Below the pieces are notes generated by a model that did no database searches, was not told the DNA's origin, and saw only the letters and a list, made by a program, of their open reading frames with translations. From Pseudomonas koreensis (GTDB taxonomy: Bacteria > Pseudomonadota > Gammaproteobacteria > Pseudomonadales > Pseudomonadaceae), in NCBI RefSeq assembly GCF_024169245.1, contig NZ_JALJWP010000001.1, forward strand, positions 2,419,501 to 2,483,500: a DNA stretch of 64,000 bases, in the 5' to 3' direction. Below, piece after piece: positions 1 to 10,447 of this stretch; position 1 is the stretch's first letter; each line of letters opens with the position of its first letter. The position numbers and the translations under genes were made by a program.

Positions 1-136
1 GACGTTGTCCGCAATCGCCTGCTTATAAATAGAAGAGGCGCAGGCCAAAGCCTGCGACAAGGGCCGCAGTTTGAACCTCGCTCCCCGCGCCTGACAACCC
101 TCAGCAAAGGATTACAGCGATGGATGAGTGTGCGCA

Positions 137-165
137 GTGACAGGCGCACCCAATCACAGGATAAT
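137..165 (+). promoter_or_regulatory. Probable sigma70 promoter of lptFG
   Basis: A GTGACA hexamer (137-142) and a GATAAT hexamer (160-165) are separated by 17 bp, close to the sigma70 consensus, and point toward lptF about 90 bp downstream. The rest of 1-248 shows no coding sequence. In other pseudomonads pepA is divergent here, but its start is not visible in this window. Confidence 0.45.
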
Positions 166-257
166 GCCGCATCTTTTTTCGACCGCTCTGCATGGCGGGC
201 CGGTCGATGTGTTTGCTTGTTTGGCCGCCTTAGCCTGACAACCCTGGAGTGTCTGGT

Positions 258-1379
258 TTGATCGTCTTCCGTTATCTGTCCCGCGAAGTCCTGTTGACCC
301 TCAGCGCCGTAAGTGCCGTGCTGCTGGTCATCATCATGAGCGGTCGCTTCATCAAATACCTGGCGCAGGCTGCGGCCGGTCAGCTCGATCCGGGCTCGCT
401 GTTCCTGATCATGGGCTTTCGTCTGCCGGGGTTCCTGCAACTGATTCTGCCGCTGGGCCTGTTCCTCGGGATCCTGCTGGCCTACGGTCGCCTGTACCTC
501 GAAAGCGAAATGACCGTGCTCTCGGCCACCGGCATGAGTCAGCAGAAGCTGTTTCGCATGACCCTGTTTCCGGCGACGCTGGTGGCACTGGTGGTGGCGT
601 GGCTCAGCCTCGGTCTGGCTCCGCAGGGCGCCAACCAGTTTCAGCTGTTGCTGAACAAGCAGGACGCGCTGACCGAGTTCGATACCCTCGAACCGGGCCG
701 CTTCCAGGCATTGCGTGACGGCACGCGGGTGACCTATACCGAAACCCTGAGCGACGACCGCGTCAATCTCGGCAGCGTGTTCATCTCGCAGAAGAACCTC
801 GGCGCCGATAAAAAGGATCGCGGTATTTCCGTGCTGGTTGCCGAATCGGGCCGTCAGGAAATTCGCCCCGACGGCAATCGCTACCTGATCCTCGATAACG
901 GTTACCGCTATGACGGCAGCCCGGGTCAGGCCGACTATCGTGCCATTCATTACGAAACCTACGGCGTGCTGCTGCCCAAGCCGGACGTCAGCGAAGAAGT
1001 CACCGACCGTGACGCGATGCCGACCTCGTCCCTGTGGGGCAGTGATGACATCCGTTCGAAAACCGAACTGCAATGGCGCATGTCCCTGCCGTTGCTGGTG
1101 TTCATCGTGACCCTGATGGCGGTGCCGCTGTCGCGGGTGAATCCGCGTCAGGGGCGTTTCCTCAAGCTACTGCCGGCGATTCTTCTTTATATGGCTTACC
1201 TGACCATCCTGATTGCCGCCCGCGGCGCCCTCGAAAAAGGCAAGATCCCGCCGGCCCTTGGGCTGTGGTGGGTGCACGCGATCTTCCTGCTCATCGGCCT
1301 CGGCCTGCTCTATTGGGAGCCGATGCGCCTGAAGCTGGCCAGCCGTCGCAGCGCCGCGCTGGAGGTGGCCCGTGGTTAA
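258..1379 (+). CDS. lptF: LPS export ABC transporter permease LptF
   Basis: LptF is one of the two inner-membrane permeases of the LptB2FG transporter, which extracts lipopolysaccharide from the inner membrane and feeds it to the LptC-LptA bridge. The product is about 373 residues, the usual family length. It has hydrophobic segments near the N-terminus, a large periplasmic beta-jellyroll-like middle (about residues 120-250) and hydrophobic segments at the C-terminus, as expected for YjgP/YjgQ proteins. An in-frame GTG at 249 is possible. The TTG at 258 is preferred because TGGAG lies 8-9 nt upstream and gives the common MIVFRYLSRE N-terminus. The stop codon lies inside the start of lptG, so the two genes are translationally coupled. 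Confidence 0.95.
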   Translation: MIVFRYLSREVLLTLSAVSAVLLVIIMSGRFIKYLAQAAAGQLDPGSLFLIMGFRLPGFLQLILPLGLFLGILLAYGRLYLESEMTVLSATGMSQQKLFRMTLFPATLVALVVAWLSLGLAPQGANQFQLLLNKQDALTEFDTLEPGRFQALRDGTRVTYTETLSDDRVNLGSVFISQKNLGADKKDRGISVLVAESGRQEIRPDGNRYLILDNGYRYDGSPGQADYRAIHYETYGVLLPKPDVSEEVTDRDAMPTSSLWGSDDIRSKTELQWRMSLPLLVFIVTLMAVPLSRVNPRQGRFLKLLPAILLYMAYLTILIAARGALEKGKIPPALGLWWVHAIFLLIGLGLLYWEPMRLKLASRRSAALEVARG

Positions 1380-2433
1380 ACTCGACCGCTACATCGGCAG
1401 CAGCGTGTTCATGGCGATCATCGCTGTACTGGCGATCATCCTCGGTTTGGCGACGCTGTTTGCCTTCATCGATGAAATGGGCGACGTCAGCGACACCTAC
1501 ACTCTGGTCGATGTGCTCAGTTTCGTATTGCTGACTGCACCGCGCCGCCTCTATGAAATGCTGCCGATGGCCGCTTTGATCGGCTGCCTGATCGGTCTCG
1601 GCAGTCTGGCCAGCAGCAGTGAACTGACCGTCATGCGTGCTGCTGGTGTGTCGATCGGCCGTATCGTCTGGGCTGTCATGAAGCCGATGCTGGTGCTGAT
1701 GCTCGCCGGTGTGCTCATCGGCGAATACGTCGCTCCAGCCACCGAGAGTATGGCTCAGGCCAATCGCTCGCTGGCCCAGGGCAGCGGCGATGCGCAAAGC
1801 GCCAAGCACGGTATGTGGCACCGTCAGGGTGAAGAATTCATCCATATCAACGCCGTGCAGCCGAACGGTCTCTTGTATGGCGTGACGCGTTATCACTTCG
1901 ACAAGGAGCGCCATCTGCTCAGCTCCAGCTTCGCCAAAAAGGCCGAGTTCGACGGCAGCAAGTGGCAGCTTACCGACGTTGCCACCACGCTGTTCAAGGA
2001 GCGCAGTACTGAAGTCGTCAATACCCCGAGCGAGCAATGGGACGTGGCGTTGAGCCCGCAACTGCTCAGCACCGTGGTCATGGCCCCGGAATCTCTGTCG
2101 ATCAGCGGTCTGTGGGGCTACATCCACTATCTGGCCGAGCAAGGCCTCAGCAACGGCCGTTACTGGCTGGCATTTTGGGTCAAGGTGTTGCAGCCGCTGG
2201 TGACCGCGGCGCTGGTGCTGATGGCGATCTCGTTCATCTTCGGTCCGCTGCGTTCGGTGACCCTCGGTCAGCGGGTCTTCACCGGCGTGCTGGTGGGTTT
2301 CACTTTCCGCATCGTCCAGGATCTGCTGGGTCCATCCAGTCTGGTATTCGGTTTCTCGCCGCTGTTTGCGGTGCTGGTGCCGGCCGGCGTGTGTGCGCTG
2401 GCGGGTGTCTGGCTGCTGCGCAGGGCCGGTTGA
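1372..2433 (+). CDS. lptG: LPS export ABC transporter permease LptG
   Basis: This is the second permease subunit of LptB2FG. The product has 353 residues, with the YjgP/YjgQ architecture of N-terminal membrane helices, a periplasmic domain around residues 120-260 and C-terminal membrane helices. It starts at a GTG that overlaps the end of lptF by 8 bp, which fits co-translation of the two partner subunits in equal amounts. A strong rho-independent terminator follows 33 bp after the stop codon, so lptF-lptG form a closed two-gene operon. A long open frame on the opposite strand is a GC-codon shadow and is not considered real. Confidence 0.95.
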   Translation: MVKLDRYIGSSVFMAIIAVLAIILGLATLFAFIDEMGDVSDTYTLVDVLSFVLLTAPRRLYEMLPMAALIGCLIGLGSLASSSELTVMRAAGVSIGRIVWAVMKPMLVLMLAGVLIGEYVAPATESMAQANRSLAQGSGDAQSAKHGMWHRQGEEFIHINAVQPNGLLYGVTRYHFDKERHLLSSSFAKKAEFDGSKWQLTDVATTLFKERSTEVVNTPSEQWDVALSPQLLSTVVMAPESLSISGLWGYIHYLAEQGLSNGRYWLAFWVKVLQPLVTAALVLMAISFIFGPLRSVTLGQRVFTGVLVGFTFRIVQDLLGPSSLVFGFSPLFAVLVPAGVCALAGVWLLRRAG

Positions 2434-2465
2434 TGAACATGTGTTCATCTTTGCCTTGAACCTCG

Positions 2466-2498
2466 AAAACGCCTCGGCCAACAGACCGGGGCGTTTTT
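2466..2498 (+). terminator. Rho-independent terminator after lptG
   Basis: A 12-bp stem (AAAACGCCTCGG paired with CCGGGGCGTTTT, one G-T wobble) with an 8-nt loop ends in a run of five T. It closes the lptFG transcript. Confidence 0.85.
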
Positions 2499-2524
2499 GC
2501 ATGCGATCCGGGTGACAGGCGAAC

Positions 2525-2554
2525 GTGACGCTTGCGCCGTGTATCAGGTACAAT
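2525..2554 (+). promoter_or_regulatory. Probable sigma70 promoter of the lepA operon
   Basis: GTGACG (2525-2530) and TACAAT (2549-2554), spaced 18 bp apart, lie between the lptG terminator and the lepA start at 2607. Confidence 0.4.
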
Positions 2555-2606
2555 TCCCGGCTATTTTTCGGCGGGCCAAGCCTGCAGCCTTTTTGAGTGT
2601 TGATCC

Positions 2607-4403
2607 GTGAGTGATTTGAGTCATATCCGCAATTTCTCCATCATCGCCCACATTGACCATGGCAAGTCGACGCTGGCTGACCGTTTCATCCAGATGTGCG
2701 GCGGCCTGGCCGAGCGTGAAATGGAAGCCCAGGTACTGGATTCCATGGATCTTGAGCGTGAACGCGGGATCACCATCAAGGCCCACAGCGTTACCCTCTA
2801 TTACAAAGCCAAAGATGGCATCACCTACCAGCTGAACTTCATCGACACCCCGGGTCACGTCGACTTCACCTACGAAGTCAGCCGTTCCCTGGCCGCGTGC
2901 GAAGGCGCCTTGCTGGTGGTCGATGCGGGGCAGGGCGTGGAAGCCCAGTCCGTGGCCAACTGCTACACCGCCATCGAGCAGGGCCTCGAGGTCATGCCGG
3001 TGCTTAACAAGATCGACCTGCCACAGGCCGAGCCGGATCGCGTCAAGGACGAGATCGAGAAGATCATCGGCATCGACGCCACCGACGCCGTCACCTGCAG
3101 CGCCAAGACCGGCCTGGGTGTCGACGAAGTGCTCGAGCGTCTGGTCCACACCATTCCCGCGCCGACCGGCAACATCGAAGATCCGCTGCAAGCGTTGATC
3201 ATCGACTCCTGGTTCGACAACTACCTGGGCGTTGTCTCCCTGGTACGTGTCCGCCATGGCCGGGTGAAGAAGGGCGACAAGATTCTGGTCAAGTCCACCG
3301 GCAAGGTGCACCTGGTCGACAGCGTTGGCGTGTTCAACCCGAAACACACCGCTACCGTTGACCTCAAGGCCGGCGAAGTGGGCTTCATCATCGCCAGCAT
3401 CAAGGACATTCACGGTGCGCCGGTCGGTGACACCCTGACCCTCAGCTCCACTCCTGATGTGCCGGTGCTGCCGGGCTTCAAACGTATCCAGCCGCAGGTT
3501 TACGCCGGTCTGTTCCCGGTCAGCTCCGACGACTTCGAGGATTTCCGCGAAGCACTGCAGAAGCTCACCCTGAACGACTCGTCGCTGCAGTACACCCCGG
3601 AAAGCTCCGACGCCCTGGGCTTCGGCTTCCGTTGCGGCTTCCTCGGCATGCTGCACATGGAAATCATCCAGGAGCGCCTCGAGCGCGAGTACGACCTGGA
3701 CCTGATCACCACTGCGCCGACGGTAATTTTCGAGCTGGTGCTGAAAACCGGTGAAACGATTTACGTCGACAACCCGTCGAAGCTTCCGGATGTGTCGGCG
3801 ATCGAGGACATGCGCGAGCCAATCGTACGCGCCAATATCCTCGTACCGCAGGAGCACCTGGGCAACGTCATCACCCTGTGCATCGAGAAACGCGGCGTTC
3901 AGGTCGACATGCTGTTCCTCGGCAATCAGGTGCAAGTCACCTACGACCTGCCGATGAACGAAGTGGTCCTGGACTTCTTCGACCGTCTCAAATCCACCAG
4001 CCGCGGCTATGCTTCGCTGGACTACCATTTCGATCGTTACCAATCGGCTAATCTGGTGAAACTGGACGTGCTGATCAACGGCGACAAGGTCGATGCCCTG
4101 GCATTGATCGTGCACCGTGACAATTCGCACTTCAAAGGTCGCCAGTTGACCGAGAAGATGAAAGAACTGATTCCTCGTCAGATGTTCGACGTGGCGATCC
4201 AGGCCGCCATCGGTGGTCAGATCGTAGCCCGGACAACCGTCAAGGCGCTCAGAAAGAACGTATTGGCCAAATGCTATGGCGGTGACGTCAGTCGTAAGAA
4301 GAAACTGCTTGAGAAGCAGAAGGCCGGTAAGAAACGCATGAAACAGGTCGGCAACGTGGAAATTCCACAGGAAGCCTTCCTCGCCGTGCTCAGGTTGGAA
4401 TAA
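2607..4403 (+). CDS. lepA: Elongation factor 4 (LepA), ribosomal back-translocase GTPase
   Basis: LepA/EF4 is a translational GTPase that binds ribosomes and promotes reverse translocation or helps 30S biogenesis. At 598 residues it has the standard family length. Visible GTPase motifs are the P-loop AHIDHGKST (about residues 14-22), DTPGH near residue 80 and NKID near residue 135. The lysine-rich C-terminal domain typical of LepA follows the EF-G-like domains. The start is a GTG. The signal peptidase gene begins 9 bp downstream, the conserved lepA-lepB pairing of proteobacteria. Confidence 0.97.
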   Translation: MSDLSHIRNFSIIAHIDHGKSTLADRFIQMCGGLAEREMEAQVLDSMDLERERGITIKAHSVTLYYKAKDGITYQLNFIDTPGHVDFTYEVSRSLAACEGALLVVDAGQGVEAQSVANCYTAIEQGLEVMPVLNKIDLPQAEPDRVKDEIEKIIGIDATDAVTCSAKTGLGVDEVLERLVHTIPAPTGNIEDPLQALIIDSWFDNYLGVVSLVRVRHGRVKKGDKILVKSTGKVHLVDSVGVFNPKHTATVDLKAGEVGFIIASIKDIHGAPVGDTLTLSSTPDVPVLPGFKRIQPQVYAGLFPVSSDDFEDFREALQKLTLNDSSLQYTPESSDALGFGFRCGFLGMLHMEIIQERLEREYDLDLITTAPTVIFELVLKTGETIYVDNPSKLPDVSAIEDMREPIVRANILVPQEHLGNVITLCIEKRGVQVDMLFLGNQVQVTYDLPMNEVVLDFFDRLKSTSRGYASLDYHFDRYQSANLVKLDVLINGDKVDALALIVHRDNSHFKGRQLTEKMKELIPRQMFDVAIQAAIGGQIVARTTVKALRKNVLAKCYGGDVSRKKKLLEKQKAGKKRMKQVGNVEIPQEAFLAVLRLE

Positions 4404-4412
4404 TCAGGTCCT

Positions 4413-5267
4413 ATGTCGCTAAATTTCCCGCTGTTGCTGGTCATCGCCGTGTTCGTCTGCGGCCTGTTGGCGTTGCTTGATCTGCTGTTCCTGGCACCGC
4501 GTCGGCGGGCTGCCATTGCCTCCTATCAAGGCAGTGTCAGCCAGCCCGAGCCTGTGGTGGTCGAGAAACTGAACAAAGAGCCGCTGCTGGTCGAATACGG
4601 CAAGTCGTTCTTTCCGGTGCTGTTCATTGTGATGGTGCTGCGTTCGTTCCTGGTGGAGCCGTTCCAGATTCCGTCCGGCTCGATGAAACCGACCCTGGAC
4701 GTCGGCGACTTCATTCTGGTGAACAAGTTTTCCTACGGCATCCGCCTGCCGGTGATCGACAAGAAGGTCATCGAAGTCGGTGACCCGCAGCGCGGCGATG
4801 TCATGGTGTTCCGCTATCCGAGCGACCCGAACGTCAACTACATCAAGCGTGTGGTTGGCCTGCCGGGTGACACGGTGCGTTATACCGCCGACAAGCGTCT
4901 GTTCGTCAACGGCGAATCGATTGCCGAGAAGATGGTCGGCGCCGAAGCGGGTTCGCTGGGCAGCGCTGAGCTCTATCAGGAAAAACTCGGCGCAGCCGAG
5001 CACCTGATCCGCAAGGAAATGAGCCGCTACCGCGCCACTCCGGATCGTTCGTGGACGGTGCCTGCCGGGCACTACTTCATGATGGGCGACAACCGCGACA
5101 ATTCGAACGACAGCCGCTACTGGGATGATCCGAACATTCCCAAGGATCTGCTGGGCATGGTTCCCGACAAGAATATTGTCGGCAAGGCCTTCGCGGTCTG
5201 GATGAGCTGGCCGGAGCCGAAACTCAGCCACCTGCCGAATTTCTCGCGGGTCGGCCTGATCAAGTAA
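4413..5267 (+). CDS. lepB: Signal peptidase I
   Basis: Signal peptidase I is the inner-membrane serine protease that removes signal peptides from Sec and Tat substrates. The 284-residue protein starts with two hydrophobic segments (about residues 5-28 and 66-82). The periplasmic catalytic domain follows, with the nucleophile in the PSGSM box (Ser90) and the general base in the YIKRVVGLPGD box (Lys145). The later GDNRDNSNDSR box is also present. It lies 9 bp after lepA and is probably co-transcribed with it. Confidence 0.97.
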   Translation: MSLNFPLLLVIAVFVCGLLALLDLLFLAPRRRAAIASYQGSVSQPEPVVVEKLNKEPLLVEYGKSFFPVLFIVMVLRSFLVEPFQIPSGSMKPTLDVGDFILVNKFSYGIRLPVIDKKVIEVGDPQRGDVMVFRYPSDPNVNYIKRVVGLPGDTVRYTADKRLFVNGESIAEKMVGAEAGSLGSAELYQEKLGAAEHLIRKEMSRYRATPDRSWTVPAGHYFMMGDNRDNSNDSRYWDDPNIPKDLLGMVPDKNIVGKAFAVWMSWPEPKLSHLPNFSRVGLIK

Positions 5268-5437
5268 ATTACACACGGCGCTGTTGACCACAGCGCCGAA
5301 TGCATTTCTGGAGCCGGCACAATCGGCTTCGCAATCGCCAGGATCTAATTTTTGAACACAGCGTTAATTGTCCCAGGCCTGCGCCGTACCCCGGCGGTGG
5401 CAGTGGAAACCAGCCACGAACTCAGCGTGGGTAAACC
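5268..5437 (+). promoter_or_regulatory. Structured leader between lepB and rnc
   Basis: The 170-bp gap can fold into GGCGCTG/CAGCGCC (5277-5297) and into AGCCG/CGGCT (5312-5328), enclosed by CTGG/CCAG (5308-5341). A short TTG-started frame (5352-5441, 29 codons) ends by overlapping the rnc start. RNase III messages are autoregulated by cleavage of a leader stem in enteric bacteria, so a similar role is possible here. Function is inferred only from structure and position. Confidence 0.35.
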
Positions 5438-6127
5438 GTGAGCGTTTCTCTAAGCCGTCTCGAGCGCCAGCTCGGTTACACCTTCAAGGACCAGGAGCTG
5501 ATGCTGCTGGCCCTCACGCACCGCAGTTTTGCCGGGCGCAACAACGAGCGTCTGGAATTCCTCGGTGATGCCATCCTCAATTTCGTCGCTGGCGAGGCGC
5601 TGTTCGATCGCTTTCCGCTGGCCCGCGAAGGCCAGTTGTCGCGTTTGCGCGCACGCCTGGTGAAAGGTGAGACGCTGGCCGTACTGGCTCGCGGTTTCGA
5701 CCTCGGTGATTATCTGCGTCTGGGTTCTGGTGAACTGAAGAGCGGCGGTTTTCGCCGTGAATCGATTCTCGCCGACGCCCTCGAAGCCCTGATCGGCGCA
5801 ATCTACCTCGATGCCGGCATGGACGTCGCCCGCGAGCGCGTGTTGGCCTGGCTGGCCGGCGAGTTCGAAGGCCTGACGCTGGTCGACACCAACAAGGATC
5901 CGAAAACCCGCTTGCAGGAACATCTGCAATCGCGCGGTTGCGAACTGCCACGCTACGAAGTGGTGGATATCCAGGGCGAACCGCACTGCCGAACCTTCTT
6001 CGTCGAATGCGAAGTGGTCTTACTGAATGAAAAAAGCCGAGGTCAGGGTGTGAGCCGTCGTATCGCCGAACAGGTAGCGGCCGCTGCAGCACTGATTGCC
6101 CTGGGCGTGGAGAATGGCAATGACTGA
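5438..6127 (+). CDS. rnc: Ribonuclease III
   Basis: RNase III cleaves double-stranded RNA in rRNA processing and mRNA turnover. The 229-residue protein contains the RNase III signature [12 protein letters not shown], with acidic metal ligands at Glu40 and Asp44 and the second pair at about Asp113 and Glu116. A C-terminal double-stranded RNA binding domain covers about residues 155-225. The start is a GTG. era overlaps the last codons, a conserved rnc-era coupling. Confidence 0.97.
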   Translation: MSVSLSRLERQLGYTFKDQELMLLALTHRSFAGRNNERLEFLGDAILNFVAGEALFDRFPLAREGQLSRLRARLVKGETLAVLARGFDLGDYLRLGSGELKSGGFRRESILADALEALIGAIYLDAGMDVARERVLAWLAGEFEGLTLVDTNKDPKTRLQEHLQSRGCELPRYEVVDIQGEPHCRTFFVECEVVLLNEKSRGQGVSRRIAEQVAAAAALIALGVENGND

Positions 6128-7022
6128 TACAAACGCAACTCGCTGTGGCTATGTTGCCATCGTCGGCCGTCCCAACGTCGGCAAGTCGACGCTGCTCAAT
6201 CACATCCTCGGGCAGAAGCTTGCGATCACTTCGCGCAAGCCGCAGACCACGCGGCACAACATGCTCGGCATCAAGACCGAGGGCGATGTGCAGGCAATCT
6301 ATGTCGACACCCCGGGCATGCACAAGGGCGGCGAAAAGGCCCTGAACCGTTACATGAACAAAACCGCTTCGGCGGCGTTGAAAGACGTCGACGTGGTGAT
6401 CTTCGTCGTTGACCGCACCAAGTGGACCGACGAAGACCAGATGGTGCTCGAACGTGTGCAGTACGTAACCGGCCCGCTGATCGTCGCGCTGAACAAGACC
6501 GATCGGATCGAAGACAAAGCCGAGCTGATGCCGCATTTGAGCTGGTTGCAGGAACAGCTGCCGAACGCGCAGATCATCCCGATTTCCGCGCAGCATGGGC
6601 ACAATCTCGACGCACTGGAAAAGGTCATCGCCGATCACCTGCCGGAGAATGATCACTTCTTCCCGGAAGACCAGATCACCGACCGCAGCAGCCGTTTCCT
6701 TGCCGCCGAACTGGTACGTGAGAAAATCATGCGCCAGATGGGTGCCGAGCTGCCGTACCAGATCACCGTCGAAATCGAAGAATTCAAGCAACAGGGCAAG
6801 ACCCTGCACATTCACGCGCTGATTCTCGTCGAGCGTGACGGCCAGAAGAAAATCATCATTGGCGACAAGGGCGAGCGCATCAAGCGCATCGGCACCGAAG
6901 CGCGCAAGGACATGGAGCTGCTGTTCGACTCCAAGATCATGCTCAACCTGTGGGTCAAGGTGAAGGGCGGCTGGTCCGACGACGAGCGCGCGCTGCGTTC
7001 GCTGGGTTATGGCGACCTGTAA
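6120..7022 (+). CDS. era: GTPase Era, 30S ribosome assembly factor
   Basis: Era binds 16S rRNA and GTP during 30S maturation. The 300-residue protein has the Walker A box GRPNVGKS (about residues 16-23), the switch-II DTPG motif, NKTD and a C-terminal KH RNA-binding domain. The frame is open further upstream. The ATG at 6120 is chosen because GGAG at 6109-6112 sits 7 nt before it, whereas the ATG at 6114 would be almost on top of the GGAG. It overlaps rnc by 8 bp. A REP pair follows the gene. Confidence 0.97.
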   Translation: MTDTNATRCGYVAIVGRPNVGKSTLLNHILGQKLAITSRKPQTTRHNMLGIKTEGDVQAIYVDTPGMHKGGEKALNRYMNKTASAALKDVDVVIFVVDRTKWTDEDQMVLERVQYVTGPLIVALNKTDRIEDKAELMPHLSWLQEQLPNAQIIPISAQHGHNLDALEKVIADHLPENDHFFPEDQITDRSSRFLAAELVREKIMRQMGAELPYQITVEIEEFKQQGKTLHIHALILVERDGQKKIIIGDKGERIKRIGTEARKDMELLFDSKIMLNLWVKVKGGWSDDERALRSLGYGDL

Positions 7023-7030
7023 TCGACTCG

Positions 7031-7114
7031 AAGATCAAAAGATCGCAGCCTTCGGCAGCTCCTACAGGTGTACACAAGACATTGTAGGAGCTGCCGAAGG
7101 CTGCGATCTTTTTT
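7031..7114. repeat. REPIN, class A, between era and recO
   Basis: Two inverted copies of the GTAGGAGCTGCCGAAGGCTGCGATC-type REP (split here as GTAGGAGCTGCC and GAAGGCTGCGATC) face outward around an 18-nt centre. The whole could fold into one long hairpin. Similar units recur through the window. Confidence 0.85.
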
Positions 7115-7140
7115 GCAATCCCGACCGGGAAACTACATTC

Positions 7141-7830
7141 ATGTCGCAAACCCCACCACCCGCCCAACCCGCCTACGTCCTGCATTCGCGTGCCTACCGC
7201 GAAACCAGTGCGCTGGTCGATTTCCTCACGCCGCAAGGGCGGCTGCGGGCGGTGTTGCGCAGTGCGCGGGGCAAGGCCGGGACACTGGCACGGCCCTTCG
7301 TGGCGCTGGAGGTTGAATTCCGCGGCAAGGGTGAGCTGAAGAATGTCGGGCGCATGGAGAGCTCCGGCACCTCGGCGTGGCTCAATGGCGAGGCGCTGTT
7401 CAGCGGTCTCTATCTCAATGAATTGCTGATTAGACTGCTGCCCGCGGAAGATCCGCACCCAGGAGTGTTCGACCATTATGCCGCGACCCTGCTGGCCTTG
7501 GCCGAAGGTCGACCACTGGAACCGTTGCTGCGCTCCTTCGAATGGCGATTGCTTGATGATCTCGGCTACGGCTTTTCCATGAACACCGATATTCACGGTG
7601 AGCCCGTCGCTGCGGACGGTCTCTACCGGTTGCAAGTGGACGCCGGACTCGAGCGGGTTTATCTGCTGCAGCCGGGCCTGTTCAACGGCACTGAACTGCT
7701 GGCCATGGCCGAAGCCGACTGGTCGGCGCCCGGTGCACTTTCTGCCGCCAAGCGTCTGATGCGCCAGGCGCTGGCGGTGCATTTGGGCGGGCGTCCGCTT
7801 GTCAGTCGCGAGCTGTTTCGCAAGCCCTGA
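7141..7830 (+). CDS. recO: DNA repair protein RecO
   Basis: RecO loads RecA on SSB-covered single-stranded DNA together with RecR and anneals strands. The 229-residue product has an N-terminal OB-fold region (about residues 1-80) and a helical C-terminal domain, matching the family. The open frame extends upstream into the REPIN. The ATG at 7141, just after the repeat, gives the expected MSQTPP N-terminus and excludes repeat-encoded residues. It lies between era and pdxJ as in other pseudomonads. Confidence 0.95.
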   Translation: MSQTPPPAQPAYVLHSRAYRETSALVDFLTPQGRLRAVLRSARGKAGTLARPFVALEVEFRGKGELKNVGRMESSGTSAWLNGEALFSGLYLNELLIRLLPAEDPHPGVFDHYAATLLALAEGRPLEPLLRSFEWRLLDDLGYGFSMNTDIHGEPVAADGLYRLQVDAGLERVYLLQPGLFNGTELLAMAEADWSAPGALSAAKRLMRQALAVHLGGRPLVSRELFRKP

Positions 7831-7869
7831 TATGCTGTGCGCCGAATCTCTCAATTCAGGAGCGCATCC

Positions 7870-8616
7870 GTGACCAGCAGCAATCGCATTCTTCTCGGCG
7901 TGAACATCGACCACGTCGCCACCCTGCGTCAGGCCCGTGGCACGCGTTACCCGGATCCGGTCAAGGCAGCGCTGGATGCAGAAGAAGCGGGCGCCGACGG
8001 TATCACCGTGCACCTGCGCGAAGATCGCCGGCACATTCAGGAGCGCGATGTGCTGCTGCTCAAGGATGTGCTGCAAACGCGCATGAATTTCGAAATGGGC
8101 GTCACCGAAGAAATGATGGCATTTGCCGAGCGCATTCGCCCGGCGCACATCTGCCTGGTCCCGGAAACCCGTCAGGAACTGACCACCGAAGGTGGTCTGG
8201 ATGTAGCGGGGCAGGAGGAGCGCATCAGAGCTGCGGTCGAGCGGTTGTCGAAAATCGGCAGCGAAGTGTCGCTGTTCATCGACGCCGACGAGCGCCAGAT
8301 CGCTGCGTCCAAGCGCGTCGGAGCGCCGGCCATTGAGCTGCACACTGGGCGTTACGCCGATGCCGAGACCCCCACCGAAGTGGCTGAAGAGCTCAAGCGT
8401 GTCGCTGATGGCGTGGCATTCGGTCTGGCCCAGGGGCTGATCGTCAATGCCGGGCATGGCCTGCATTACCACAACGTCGAAGCCGTGGCGGCGATCAAAG
8501 GCATCAACGAACTGAACATCGGCCACGCGCTGGTGGCGCATGCGTTGTTTGTCGGGTTCAAGTCCGCCGTGTCCGAAATGAAAGCGCTGATTCTCGCGGC
8601 CGCTTTGAAGGGTTGA
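7870..8616 (+). CDS. pdxJ: Pyridoxine 5'-phosphate synthase
   Basis: PdxJ condenses 3-amino-2-oxopropyl phosphate with 1-deoxyxylulose 5-phosphate to give pyridoxine 5'-phosphate, the last step of de novo vitamin B6 synthesis. The 248-residue TIM-barrel protein shows the conserved N-terminal [15 protein letters not shown], then a ...[14 protein letters not shown] segment and a C-terminal [10 protein letters not shown] segment. The GTG at 7870 is preferred over an upstream ATG because AGGAG (7858-7862) precedes it by 7 nt. A REPIN directly follows the stop codon. Confidence 0.96.
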   Translation: MTSSNRILLGVNIDHVATLRQARGTRYPDPVKAALDAEEAGADGITVHLREDRRHIQERDVLLLKDVLQTRMNFEMGVTEEMMAFAERIRPAHICLVPETRQELTTEGGLDVAGQEERIRAAVERLSKIGSEVSLFIDADERQIAASKRVGAPAIELHTGRYADAETPTEVAEELKRVADGVAFGLAQGLIVNAGHGLHYHNVEAVAAIKGINELNIGHALVAHALFVGFKSAVSEMKALILAAALKG

Positions 8617-8699
8617 AGATCAAAAGATCGCAGCCTTCGGCAGCTCCTACAGGGACATGTGTACACCTGTAGGAGCTGCCGAAGGCTGCGATCTTTTGC
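8617..8699. repeat. REPIN, class A, between pdxJ and mltF
   Basis: An outward-facing inverted pair of the class A REP starts at the pdxJ stop codon and ends at the mltF stop codon. It separates two convergent genes and may act as a bidirectional transcription barrier or mRNA-stabilising hairpin. Confidence 0.85.
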
Positions 8700-8701
8700 T
8701 T

Positions 8702-10213
<1,512 letters not shown>

Positions 10214-10447
10214 CTAGTCTGCTAGCGATCACAAAACCGAACGAAATCCCTTGAATACGGGGCCTCAGGGCATTTTGTTACAGTAAAAATAAGCCGCGCT
10301 GAAACCCTCGATTTACCTGACCCCGAAGGCAGAAACACAGATTGCCCCCCGAGTGCAACCGTGCGTAGCGTTTCGGGTGATGTTGAGGTCGGTTTAGGCT
10401 AGAATGCACGGCCTCAAAGCACACCCCTTCCCGAGGCTGTCCCGAAG

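Noticed and set aside
2544..4130. A 528-codon antisense frame over lepA (and similar ones over lptG, ffh, hom and thrC)
   Set aside because: Same codon-bias shadow effect; the sense genes are complete and conserved.
7009..7140. Upstream extension of the recO frame
   Set aside because: It would translate the REPIN between era and recO; the ATG at 7141 gives the family N-terminus.
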